A DNA stretch of 60,437 bases from Rhodospirillales bacterium (lineage in GTDB: Bacteria; Pseudomonadota; Alphaproteobacteria; Acetobacterales; Acetobacteraceae): contig JAGWQN010000113.1 in the NCBI GenBank assembly GCA_028869995.1, positions 1-60,437 of the forward strand, in the 5' to 3' direction. Positions 24,277 through 32,065 of this stretch are shown here, in pieces (within the stretch, counting starts at the first letter, position 1; each line of letters opens with the position of its first letter). Below the pieces are notes generated by a model. It saw only the letters and a list, made by a program, of their open reading frames with translations, was not told where the DNA came from and ran no database searches. Made by a program: the position numbers and the translations under genes.

Positions 24277-25656
24277 TCAGAAGAGGATCCAGGCGAAGGC
24301 GTAGATGGTGTCGTTGCCAGCCGCGTTGCGACCGAAGCCGTCGTAGTTGCTGTTGCCGCCGTTGAAGTCGGTATAGGCGGTGAACTGCAGGCCGAGCTTC
24401 AGATTGGCAAACGGCCGCGCCCAGGACTTTTCCTTGCCGAACGGGATCCAGTCGGCTTCGGCAATGAAGGCCGTGCTGTTGGGCGTGCCCTTGTTGCTGC
24501 CGCTGACGGGGCCCGGCGCGTAGATGACCGAGTCGCCGGTCCCAAAGGTCTCATCCATGCCAAGGGTGAACTGGTAGGTGTCGTTGCGTATCCAGGAGCC
24601 CGAGACACGGAAGTCGTTGAGGGTATGGTGCGGCTGCGCGGCGCCACCGCTGGCGAAGGTCGCCCGGAGGTTTTGTTCCTCGTGGGTGAAGATCCCGCTC
24701 AGCGTGTAGTGGTTGGGGCCGTCGCCCAGGAACTCGTACTGCGCGTCGATCGCGTAGTCGGTGTAGGAATCGGTGCCGACGCCGACCGTGTCCACGGGCT
24801 GCAGGTTGGCGTGCAGGAAGAGCCCGCCGACCTCGAGGGAGTTGTCGCCCCAATCCCACTCATAGGCGATCCGGGCATAAGGGATCGCGCCCGATCCGTT
24901 GCCGGCCTGCGGGTAGACGCCCAGGGTCTTCGCGATGCGGTCGTCGAGGACCATGTAGGCGCCGCCCTCGATATAGAGGTGGGAGTTCCACCAGGCATAG
25001 GCGGTTACGCCGGCGACGTTGCCGGCAAGGGCACCGGCAAGCAGCGGCGAGGCCGTTGGCGTCGGGGCCAGTGCGGATGCCACGTAGGGATAACCCCAGG
25101 CAAACGTTGAGTTATAGGGGTCCTGGACGGTCGGATTGTTGTTGATCGACAGACCGATGCGCAGCGTGTTGTCGCCGATGTTGAGCTCGTCTGTCGCGCG
25201 CAGGTCGGTGTTGTCCAGAGCCTCCGCGACGCCGATGCCGTCATAGGTCCCCTGGATCATGCCGCCGAGGTAGTCGTTGATCCGCCCGGCAAGGAAGACG
25301 CTGATCTGGTCGATGGCGGGGTTGGTGTTGCGCGCGAAATGCGGCGCGGCGGGGGTCGGCTGGTTGGCGGAGGTCTGCGTCAGCGAGGTCAGCACCATCG
25401 CCGAAAGCGGGATCTTGGATGCCAGGCCCTGGCCACCGGACATCGTATAGCCGCCGATCTTGAAGGCGCGGCCGAAGGGCGTGAGCTGCGGCCCGAAGGC
25501 GCCCACATGGCAGGCCGTGCAGGGTTGGCCCGTCTGCGCCGCAAAGGCCGGTATCGCATGCGCCGGGCGCATGCTCCACAGCAACAGCATCGGCAATAAA
25601 ACGGCCAGGACCCGCCATGGCGGGAACCCGGCCGTACGATACGCTCCTCCGTTCAT
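24277..25656 (-). CDS. Cyc2-like fused monohaem cytochrome c / outer-membrane porin
   Basis: A 459-residue protein. A signal peptide ends near AHA-IPAF; one c-type haem site CTACH (C46, C49, H50) is followed by LTPFGRAFKIGGY. The remaining ~390 residues alternate polar and hydrophobic residues in beta-strand fashion, rich in Asn, Gly, Tyr and Trp, and end in Phe, the mark of outer-membrane barrels. This matches Cyc2, the outer-membrane cytochrome-porin of Fe(II) oxidisers, in layout and in the IPAFAxQTG...LTPFGRxFK signature. ATG at 25656 is chosen for its GGAGG site; upstream starts at 25683 and 25689 lack one. An FNR box lies about 78 bases upstream. Electron uptake from iron or other extracellular donors is inferred. 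Confidence 0.75.
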   Translation of the reverse strand: MNGGAYRTAGFPPWRVLAVLLPMLLLWSMRPAHAIPAFAAQTGQPCTACHVGAFGPQLTPFGRAFKIGGYTMSGGQGLASKIPLSAMVLTSLTQTSANQPTPAAPHFARNTNPAIDQISVFLAGRINDYLGGMIQGTYDGIGVAEALDNTDLRATDELNIGDNTLRIGLSINNNPTVQDPYNSTFAWGYPYVASALAPTPTASPLLAGALAGNVAGVTAYAWWNSHLYIEGGAYMVLDDRIAKTLGVYPQAGNGSGAIPYARIAYEWDWGDNSLEVGGLFLHANLQPVDTVGVGTDSYTDYAIDAQYEFLGDGPNHYTLSGIFTHEEQNLRATFASGGAAQPHHTLNDFRVSGSWIRNDTYQFTLGMDETFGTGDSVIYAPGPVSGSNKGTPNSTAFIAEADWIPFGKEKSWARPFANLKLGLQFTAYTDFNGGNSNYDGFGRNAAGNDTIYAFAWILF

Positions 25657-25727
25657 CCTTATGGCCCTCCGTAACTGACGCATGAACACGTCGTTGCGGA
25701 TTTTTTAGCTTTTCATTTCCTTACACT

Positions 25728-25741
25728 TTGATGTCGATCAA
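25728..25741. promoter_or_regulatory. FNR/FixK box upstream of the Cyc2-like gene
   Basis: TTGATGTCGATCAA is a perfect TTGAT-N4-ATCAA dyad. It lies between the cytochrome c gene (ending 25783) and the Cyc2-like start at 25656, centred about 78 bases from that start. This permits activation from a class II position at a start site near 25693. It implies control by an FNR- or FixK-type regulator. Confidence 0.7.
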
Positions 25742-25782
25742 TTGGCCATCGAAAAAACGGCGATGTTGCAACGCGGCGTCAG

Positions 25783-26169
25783 TCAGTGGAGGGTGGCCAG
25801 GAACGCAATCACATCAGCACGTTGCTTCGCGTTCGGCATGCCGGGGAAGCTCATCTTGGTGCCCGGGATGACCTTTCGTGGGCTTTGCAGGTAGCGGTCG
25901 AGCGTCGCCTCGTCCCAGGTCAGACCGCTCTTCTCGTTGGCCGCCGAGTAGCTGTAGCCAGGTTCCACGCCGGCTTTGCGCCCGACCACGGCGAACAGCG
26001 ACGGGCCGATCTTGTTCTCGCCCTTCTCGTCGCTGTGGCAAATCGAGCAGCGCTGGCGGAACAACCGCTTCCCCGCAGCGGCGTCCGCCGCGCGCGCGGA
26101 GTGCAGCGGCAGCGCCGCCGCAGCGAATGAGAGAGCCAGGATCGTGCTCAGTGCAAGCCGCATCCGCAT
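25783..26169 (-). CDS. Small periplasmic class I cytochrome c
   Basis: A 128-residue precursor. A signal peptide ends at HSARA-ADAAAG; the haem site is CSICH (C41, C44, H45) and the distal Met ligand is M106 in IPGTKMSFPG, the pattern of mitochondrial-type cytochrome c / c2. GGAGG stands 8 bases before ATG 26169. It is the likely soluble partner shuttling electrons between the Cyc2-like outer-membrane protein encoded next and inner-membrane acceptors such as an oxidase or reaction centre. An FNR box centred 62 bases upstream points to oxygen-dependent expression. Confidence 0.88.
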   Translation of the reverse strand: MRMRLALSTILALSFAAAALPLHSARAADAAAGKRLFRQRCSICHSDEKGENKIGPSLFAVVGRKAGVEPGYSYSAANEKSGLTWDEATLDRYLQSPRKVIPGTKMSFPGMPNAKQRADVIAFLATLH

Positions 26170-26224
26170 GACATCATCCTCCGTTTGGACCGTTCGCCAT
26201 TGTACCGTTGCGAGGCCGAGCACC

Positions 26225-26238
26225 TTGATCGAAATCAA
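26225..26238. promoter_or_regulatory. FNR/FixK box in the divergent cytochrome c / membrane protein promoter
   Basis: TTGATCGAAATCAA is a perfect TTGAT-N4-ATCAA dyad midway between the divergent starts at 26169 (minus) and 26305 (plus), centred 62 and 73 bases from them. One regulator dimer could act on both genes. Confidence 0.7.
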
Positions 26239-26304
26239 GGACCTGTCAGAGTTCTTACCGAGCGTGCCTGCGGCACGACCCCTCACATGCCGGAGAACGT
26301 CGCC

Positions 26305-26886
26305 ATGTCCGCGAGTATCGTCAGCCCGGTCGACGATTTCCCCGGGATCAATCCGCGGAACCTGGTCTGGGTCGCGCTTGCGCTCGCCTGCCTGGCCGCG
26401 GCGATCGCCAGCCCCGGGCTCTGGGCCCTGACCTTCATTCACATCCTGTGCGGGCTGCTGTGGACCGGCATCGACCTGTTCATGGGCTTCGTGATGGGGC
26501 CGATCCTGAGGCAGGTATCCCCGCCGGCGCGGCGCGCCGTGGCCTGCCGGCTGATGCCGAAGATGCTGTTCCTGATGCCCACGCTTGCGGCCATCACCGG
26601 CACCGCCGGGTGGGTGCTTGCCGGGCGCGTCGGGTTCCTGGCGTTACCCTGGCCGCAATATGCCTGGGTTGCCGCGGCGCTGGTGATCGTCACCATCCTC
26701 ACGCTGCAGGGGCTGGGCCTGCTGCTGCCGATCAACCTCATGGTCTATTTCGAGCTGCGCAAGCCGCAGCCGAACGTGCCGCGGATCGCCCGCCTGATGC
26801 GCTTTTACGTCTACGGTGTTGGCTCGCAGGGACTGCTGCAGATCGCCATCATCGTCATCATGGCGCGATTCGGCAGCGGCCTGTAG
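26305..26886 (+). CDS. Small integral membrane protein, possibly b-haem binding (DUF2269/CopD-like)
   Basis: A 193-residue protein with about five hydrophobic segments. The motif FIHILCGLLWTGIDLFMGFVMGPIL in the second helix resembles DUF2269/CopD and urate-oxidase membrane domains, in which the His can bind haem. ATG 26305 follows a CGGAG site at 9 bases; an ATG at 26287 is possible. It is divergent from cytochrome c and shares its FNR box, so a role in membrane electron transfer is plausible but not shown. The family assignment is weak. Confidence 0.6.
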   Translation: MSASIVSPVDDFPGINPRNLVWVALALACLAAAIASPGLWALTFIHILCGLLWTGIDLFMGFVMGPILRQVSPPARRAVACRLMPKMLFLMPTLAAITGTAGWVLAGRVGFLALPWPQYAWVAAALVIVTILTLQGLGLLLPINLMVYFELRKPQPNVPRIARLMRFYVYGVGSQGLLQIAIIVIMARFGSGL

Positions 26887-26936
26887 GCGCGCCGCTGCCC
26901 GTCCGCGCCGCGGCGAAACCCGATGCGGCGGCGGCG

Positions 26937-27437
26937 TCAGGCTCTCGCGATGCCGTTTTCCAGGCCGCCCGCTCCCTGCGCGCGGCGCGCCTGCCAGAGG
27001 CTGAGGAAATCGATCGGCTGCAGCAGCACCGGCGGAAAGCCGCCGTCGCGCGTGGCGGTGGCCAGCACGTCGCGGGCGAACGGGAACAGCAGGCGCGGGC
27101 ATTCCACCAGCAGCACCGGCTCCACGCTTGCCTCGGGGATGCCGTTCAGGGTGAAGACACCGGCATAGACGAGATCGGCGAGGAAGATGCGGGCCGCCTC
27201 GGTGCCTGGCGCGGGCGCGGGGTCGAAGGCCTCGGCGCGGATGGCGATCCCGACCTCGAAGCTGTTCTGGCCCTCCGTCACGCGGCGGGCCTGGACGTCG
27301 AGATTGATCTCGACGCGCGGCGGCTGGCGCAGCGTCGTGTAAACCACCGGCGCGCCGGGCACCTCGAACGACAGATCCTTCACGTATTGCAGGTTGATCA
27401 CCAGGGGGGCGGCCTGGGGTTGGGCGGTCTCGGACAT
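26937..27437 (-). CDS. secB: Protein-export chaperone SecB
   Basis: A 166-residue cytoplasmic chaperone that holds preproteins unfolded and hands them to SecA. Family features are VKDLSFEVPGAP near the N-terminus, INLDVQARRV, VDLxYAGVFTLNGI-like text (LVYAGVFTLNGIP), the hallmark ECPRLLFPFARDVLATATRDGGFPP and LQPIDFLSLW. The acidic SecA-binding surface is present but the C-terminal Zn tail typical of gamma-proteobacteria is absent, as in other alphaproteobacteria. It is divergent from the Tim44-like gene further on. Confidence 0.95.
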   Translation of the reverse strand: MSETAQPQAAPLVINLQYVKDLSFEVPGAPVVYTTLRQPPRVEINLDVQARRVTEGQNSFEVGIAIRAEAFDPAPAPGTEAARIFLADLVYAGVFTLNGIPEASVEPVLLVECPRLLFPFARDVLATATRDGGFPPVLLQPIDFLSLWQARRAQGAGGLENGIARA

Positions 27438-27586
27438 CGGCGTCTCCGCAAGGGTGTGCCGCGGTAGCACGGCCCCGGGCGCAGGCCAACCGCGGATTGC
27501 CCGCCCGGGCCGAGGCGGGAGGAGACGGCCGCAGGCCGGCGGCTGCCGCCTTTTCGATCCGACACGTGCCAGCGCCGGCGCCGGCG

Positions 27587-28141
27587 CTAGACCCGCCAGG
27601 AGATGGCCGCCGGCGGCGGCGCCGTGGGGTCGCAGAGCAACCAGGTGCCATTGGCGACCGAAATCCCCGTCATCGCCATGATGAAGCCCCAGTGGCACAC
27701 GACGAGCGTGGCCGACCAGTCGGCGAGCGCCGACTGCGCCGCACGGAACCGGGTGGCGCGCTCGACGACACTGTCATGCGGCTCCGGCCCCTCCGGCCAC
27801 CAGCGCTCGGCCAGCGGCGAGAAGTCGAGATGCGGCCACGTCGCTTCCAGGCGCGAACGCGGGCTACCGACGTCGCAGCTGAAGGCATAGCGCTCGCGCA
27901 CCAGCGGCTCGACCTCGACCTTGAGGCCCAGCGTCTGGGCGATGGGGCCCGCGGTCTGCAAGGTGCGGGTATAGGGCGATGCGACGATGCGCCGGACGCC
28001 GGCGCCGGCCAGCGCCTCGGCGGCGCGGAGGGCCTGGTCGTGCCCAAGATCGGTCAGGCACGGGTCCTCGATGCCGGGGTCGCGGCGTGTCGCGCTGAAA
28101 TGGAGATTGAACTCGCTTTGGCCGTGGCGCAGCAGGATCAT
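27587..28141 (-). CDS. Histidine phosphatase family protein
   Basis: A 184-residue phosphoglycerate-mutase-like protein. It begins with the catalytic ILLRHGQSEFN (H6) motif; IVASPYTRTLQTAG, a conserved Arg segment, and VVCHWGFIMAMTG supply the second His and the phosphate pocket. The ATG at 28141 places the RHG motif at residue 5, as usual. The substrate (a phosphomonoester) is unknown. It lies between secB and the Tim44-like gene but is probably independent of them. Confidence 0.88.
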   Translation of the reverse strand: MILLRHGQSEFNLHFSATRRDPGIEDPCLTDLGHDQALRAAEALAGAGVRRIVASPYTRTLQTAGPIAQTLGLKVEVEPLVRERYAFSCDVGSPRSRLEATWPHLDFSPLAERWWPEGPEPHDSVVERATRFRAAQSALADWSATLVVCHWGFIMAMTGISVANGTWLLCDPTAPPPAAISWRV

Positions 28142-28308
28142 GGCTCTCAACCCAGTAGCGGAGTGTCGCCGGCGCGCCAAGCATGACCGTCAGGTAACGT
28201 CCGACATGATTGTGCCCCGATACGGGGCGCCTTATGTCCAACGGCTGGCGGCGAGCTGCGGCGCGGCGCCCGGCGGGCGGATGTGGCAAGCGAGGTGATG
28301 GGGCCGAC

Positions 28309-28962
28309 ATGACGGGATCAGGCAGTTTTCCGGTCGATATCGTCCTGTTTGCGATGGTGGCGGTGTTCCTGGCCTTGCGCCTGCGCAGCGTGCTGGGCCG
28401 CCGGCAGGGGTTCGAGCAGCAGCCGATCCGCCAGCCAGTGCCGACGCCCGGCGGACCGGTGATCGAGGGCCGCGCCGAGCCGGTGCCGACCCGCCCGGTG
28501 CCGGATCCGGCCTCCCCGCTCGGGCAGACGCTGCTGGCGATGGGGCGTATCGACCATGGCTTTACCGCCCAGCGGTTTCTGGACGGGGCGGAAGCGGCCT
28601 TCCGCATGATCGTGACCGGCTTCGCCGCCGGAGATCGCGCCGCGCTGGCGCCCCTCCTCACGCCCGAAACCATGGCGGGGTTCGAGGCGGCAATCGCCGC
28701 GCGCGAGGCGGCGGGGGAAAGGCAGCTGACGGAGATCCGCCGCGTGCTGGCGATCGAGATCGTCGATGCCGCGCTGGCCGGCTCGCGCGCGCAGATCCAG
28801 ATCCGTATCGTCTCCGACCAGGTCAGCCATACGCTGGGCCCCGAGGGTACGATCGTGCAGGGCACCGAGGCGGTCACCGAAATCACCGATCTCTGGACGC
28901 TCGAGCGCGATCTTGCGCAGCCGGACCCCACTTGGCGTCTCGCCGCCGCGCGTAGCGCCTGA
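28309..28962 (+). CDS. Tim44-like domain protein (TimA type)
   Basis: A 217-residue protein with one N-terminal membrane helix (residues 8-24), a Pro-rich linker with several VPTPG/VPTRPVP stretches, and a C-terminal Tim44-like domain (FLDGAEAAFRMIVTGFAAGDRAALAPLL..., ending DLWTLERD). In alphaproteobacteria this family is linked to membrane protein handling near secB and mltA, as here. The stop overlaps the mltA start by one base (TGATG), so the two form an operon. Confidence 0.87.
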   Translation: MTGSGSFPVDIVLFAMVAVFLALRLRSVLGRRQGFEQQPIRQPVPTPGGPVIEGRAEPVPTRPVPDPASPLGQTLLAMGRIDHGFTAQRFLDGAEAAFRMIVTGFAAGDRAALAPLLTPETMAGFEAAIAAREAAGERQLTEIRRVLAIEIVDAALAGSRAQIQIRIVSDQVSHTLGPEGTIVQGTEAVTEITDLWTLERDLAQPDPTWRLAAARSA

Positions 28963-30110
28963 TGCGCTCGCCCTTCGTCGCTCTCGGCATGATCGGCCTG
29001 CTGGCGGGCTGTGCGGTGCAGCCCGCGCCGGTGCTGCCGCCGCCCGCGGCAGCGGTGCCGCAAAGCGCGGGGGTGGCCTTCACACGGGTCGATTTCTCGC
29101 GGATCCCGGGCTGGCAGACCGACAATGTCGCCGCGGCCCTGCCGCCCTTCATTGGCGATTGCGACACCCTGGCGGGCCATCCGAACACCGAGTTGGGCGG
29201 CGCCGGGCTCGCGGCCGCGCTGGGCGGGCTGGCGGCGCCGTGGCGGCTCGCCTGCGGGGAAGCGCGGGTGGTTCCGCCCGGCGACCAGAACGCGGCACGA
29301 GCCTTCTTCGAACGCAATTTCGACGCTTACCTCGTCTCTCAAGGCGGGTCGGTGACAGGGCTTTTCACGGGCTATTTCGAGCCCGAATTCGAAGGCTCGC
29401 TGAGGCGCGAGGGGCCGTATCAGACGCCGATCCTGCGCCGCCCGCCCGGCGTGCGGCCAGGGCAGGTGCTGCCTGACCGGGCGGCCATCGAGCATGGCGC
29501 GCTGGCCGCGCAACATCTCCAACTGCTGTGGCTGAAGAGCCCGATCGATGCGTTCTTCCTCTCGGTCGAGGGCGCCGGGCGTATCCGCCTGCCCGATGGC
29601 AGCGTGGTCCGCGTCACCTATGACGGGCAGAACGGCCGGCCCTATGTGCCGATCGGGCGCGTGCTGGTCGACCGCGGCGCGATGACGATGCGCGAGGTGA
29701 CGATGCAGTCGATCCGCCGCTGGCTCGAGAACCATCCCGCCCAGGCCCAGGGGGTGATGGACCAGGATCCGTCCTATGTGTTCTTCCGCATCGAACGCGG
29801 ATCGACGGATATCGGCCCGCCCGGGGCACTCGGCACGCCGCTCTCCCCGGACCGTTCGCTGGCGGTGGACAAGGCCTTCCTGCCGCTTTCGGCGCCGGTC
29901 TTCGTGGAGACGACCGACCCGGTGACGCGCCAGCCGATCGAACGCCTGATGGTCGCGCAGGATCTCGGCGGCGCGATCAAGGGAGCGGTGCGCGGGGACA
30001 TCTTCTTCGGCTGGGGCAAGGCGGCGGAGGAGCGCGCCGGGAAGATGCGCGAGCAGGGCCAGGCCTACGTGCTGCTGCCGAAGGGCCCGGCGATGGCCGC
30101 GGCGCGCTGA
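28962..30110 (+). CDS. mltA: Membrane-bound lytic murein transglycosylase A
   Basis: A 382-residue lipoprotein: the lipobox LLAGC lies at residues 13-17. The MltA barrel follows with VTGLFTGYFEPEFEGSL, PYQTPILRRP, the 3D-domain acids in the region YVFFRIERGSTDIGPPGALGTPLSPDRSLAVD, and DLGGAIKGAVRGDIFFGWG carrying the catalytic Asp. It cleaves peptidoglycan strands to give 1,6-anhydromuramyl products at the outer-membrane inner face. Confidence 0.95.
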   Translation: MRSPFVALGMIGLLAGCAVQPAPVLPPPAAAVPQSAGVAFTRVDFSRIPGWQTDNVAAALPPFIGDCDTLAGHPNTELGGAGLAAALGGLAAPWRLACGEARVVPPGDQNAARAFFERNFDAYLVSQGGSVTGLFTGYFEPEFEGSLRREGPYQTPILRRPPGVRPGQVLPDRAAIEHGALAAQHLQLLWLKSPIDAFFLSVEGAGRIRLPDGSVVRVTYDGQNGRPYVPIGRVLVDRGAMTMREVTMQSIRRWLENHPAQAQGVMDQDPSYVFFRIERGSTDIGPPGALGTPLSPDRSLAVDKAFLPLSAPVFVETTDPVTRQPIERLMVAQDLGGAIKGAVRGDIFFGWGKAAEERAGKMREQGQAYVLLPKGPAMAAAR

Positions 30111-30111
30111 G

Positions 30112-30129
30112 GCGCGCCGGCTGGCGCGC
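30112..30129. terminator. Hairpin between converging mltA and fliJ
   Basis: GCGCGCC (30112-30118) pairs with GGCGCGC (30123-30129) around a GGCT loop directly after the mltA stop. A second GGCTC/GAGCC pairing follows before the end of fliJ. It is probably a shared terminator without a T tract. Confidence 0.45.
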
Positions 30130-30150
30130 AGGGCTCCCGGCCCGCGAGCC

Positions 30151-30579
30151 TCAGGACGGTTCCTCGCGCTGGCGCAGCAGGGACTCCGCGAGCATGTCGC
30201 GCTCGGCGCGGGCGAGCCGTTCGCGGACCTTCTGGCGCTGGCGCTCGGCGAGCAGGTCGACCGCCTCCATGGCCACGCGGGCGGCCGCCAGGCGGTGGCG
30301 CGCAAGGGCGGTCGCTTCGCTCGCGCGCATCCGCCCGGCCTCGGCCTCGGCGAGGGTGGCGCGGCCGCGCGGCAACCAGGCGGCATAGGCCTCGACGGCC
30401 GCGTCGCCGGCGGCCAGGTCCTCGGCGGCCGCGCGCTCGATGTCGAGGCGGCGATGCGCCGCTTGGGCGGCCGCCTCGGCCAGGTCCTGCGCGGCCTGGG
30501 CTTCAGCCAGGGCCTGCGACGCCGCTTCCAGCGCGCGGCGGCGCAGGTGGCGCAGCGTTGCCAGCGCCGCCGGTGTCAT
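30151..30579 (-). CDS. fliJ: Flagellar export chaperone FliJ-like protein
   Basis: A 142-residue protein predicted to be one long helical hairpin: Ala/Glu/Arg-rich throughout with heptad-like spacing and no cysteines. Sequence similarity to FliJ is low, as usual for this family. The assignment rests on coiled-coil character, size and position: its start overlaps the fliI stop by four bases. FliJ inserts in the FliI hexamer like the gamma stalk of F-ATPase and couples export to the proton motive force. Confidence 0.75.
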   Translation of the reverse strand: MTPAALATLRHLRRRALEAASQALAEAQAAQDLAEAAAQAAHRRLDIERAAAEDLAAGDAAVEAYAAWLPRGRATLAEAEAGRMRASEATALARHRLAAARVAMEAVDLLAERQRQKVRERLARAERDMLAESLLRQREEPS

Positions 30580-31940
30580 CCGCCGGGGGCGGTGAGGATG
30601 GCGGCCAGCTGGGCGAAGCCGGATGCGGCGTCGCGCGGCTCCCCCGGAGCCTGACGCAGCATGGCCTCGATGGCCGGGGCCGCCGCCAGGGCGGCATCGG
30701 CGGCCGGGTCCGCGCCGCGCTGATAGGCCCCCAGACGCACGAGGTCCGCGAGGTCGGCGGCCTGCGCCAGGGCGGCGCGCGCGGCGGCGGCGGCGCGTGC
30801 CTCGTGCGGCTCGAGGCAGCCGGGCACGGTGCGCGAGAGCGAACGCAGGATATCCACCGCCGGGTAACGACCCGACTCGGCGATGCGGCGGTCGAGCACC
30901 ACGTGGCCGTCGAGGATGCCGCGCACCGCATCGGCCACCGGCTCGGTCATGTCGTCGCCATCCACCAGGACGGTCGCAAAGAGCGTGATGCTCCCCTGGC
31001 CCTCTCGGCCGGGACCCGCCCGCTCCAGCAGGCGCGGCAGTTCGGCAAAGACGCGCGGCGGATAGCCGCGTGCGGCCGGAGGTTCGCCGGCTGCGAGCCC
31101 GATCTCGCGCAGCGCGGCGCAGAACCGCGTCACGCTGTCGAGCAGCAGCAGGACCTTCGCGCCCTGGTCGCGGAAATGTTCGGCGATCGCCATCGCCGCG
31201 CGCGCCGCGTCGCGCCGCGCGAGCGGCGGGGCGTCGGAGGTGGCGATGACGACGATGGAGCGGGCGAGCCCGGCACCCAGGTCGTCTTCGAGGAAGGAGC
31301 GCACCTCCCGTCCCCGTTCCCCGACCAGGCCGGCGACGACGACATCGGCGCCAGCATCACGGGCGAGCATGCCGAGCAGCGTCGATTTGCCGACACCGGG
31401 GCCGGCGAACAGGCCGAGGCGCTGGCCTTCCCGGCAGGTGGCGAAGAGATCGAGAGCGGCGACACCGAGGGCGAGACGCGGCCCCAGCCGTGCCCGGGTG
31501 GCGGCGGCCGGCGGAGCGGCGTCCAGCGCCGCGGCGCGCAGTCCGCGCGGGAGGGGACCGCGCTGGTCCACCGGGTTGCCGAGCGGGTCAAGAACCCGCC
31601 CGAACCAGGCCTCGCATGGAAACAAGGCGGCAGGGCGGGGGCGCAGCCCGGTGCGAACCGCGTCTCCCGGTGCGAGGCCGGCGGTGGCAGCGAACGGCAT
31701 GGCGATGGCACGGCCGGGGGCAAAGCCGACCAGCTCCGCAGGAACAGGCGGCGCGTTGCGCGGCTGCAGCATGACACGCGCGCCGATGCCGGCGAGCCCA
31801 CCCAGGCCCGCGACCTCGACCGCCAGGCCGCGGACGGCGACGACGCGTCCCATGACGATCGCCGGCTCGATGGTGCCGAGCGCGTCGGCCGAGGCCTGCA
31901 ACCGGGCGGTGAGGGCGTGGAGTTGAGGGAAGGCGTTCAT
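30576..31940 (-). CDS. fliI: Flagellum-specific export ATPase FliI
   Basis: A 454-residue F1-beta-like ATPase. It shows Walker A AGPGVGKSTLL, GLVGERGREVRSF, Walker B VLLLLDSVTRF, and the C-terminal GSITLFATVLVDGDDMTEPVADAVRGILDGHVVLDR block. ATG 31940 is used; an in-frame ATG at 31958 adds six residues and neither has a strong ribosome site. It energises type III export of flagellar proteins. It is divergent from ctrA, which regulates flagellar genes in alphaproteobacteria. No other flagellar genes are in the window. Confidence 0.93.
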   Translation of the reverse strand: MNAFPQLHALTARLQASADALGTIEPAIVMGRVVAVRGLAVEVAGLGGLAGIGARVMLQPRNAPPVPAELVGFAPGRAIAMPFAATAGLAPGDAVRTGLRPRPAALFPCEAWFGRVLDPLGNPVDQRGPLPRGLRAAALDAAPPAAATRARLGPRLALGVAALDLFATCREGQRLGLFAGPGVGKSTLLGMLARDAGADVVVAGLVGERGREVRSFLEDDLGAGLARSIVVIATSDAPPLARRDAARAAMAIAEHFRDQGAKVLLLLDSVTRFCAALREIGLAAGEPPAARGYPPRVFAELPRLLERAGPGREGQGSITLFATVLVDGDDMTEPVADAVRGILDGHVVLDRRIAESGRYPAVDILRSLSRTVPGCLEPHEARAAAAARAALAQAADLADLVRLGAYQRGADPAADAALAAAPAIEAMLRQAPGEPRDAASGFAQLAAILTAPGG

Positions 31941-32065
31941 TTTCGTTTTTTGAGACATTTCTGCTGGATGTGTTCGCCGATTTTATGGCGCGAGGATGAA
32001 AAATGAGTGGACATGCGGCCATCTATCACCCAACAATAAAACCCTAGGTTGTATGGAGCCCTCGA

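Noticed and set aside
27864-30386. 840-residue minus-strand frame opposite the Tim44-like and mltA genes
   Set aside because: It is an Arg/Ala-rich shadow of two well-supported genes in GC-rich DNA, without any family match.
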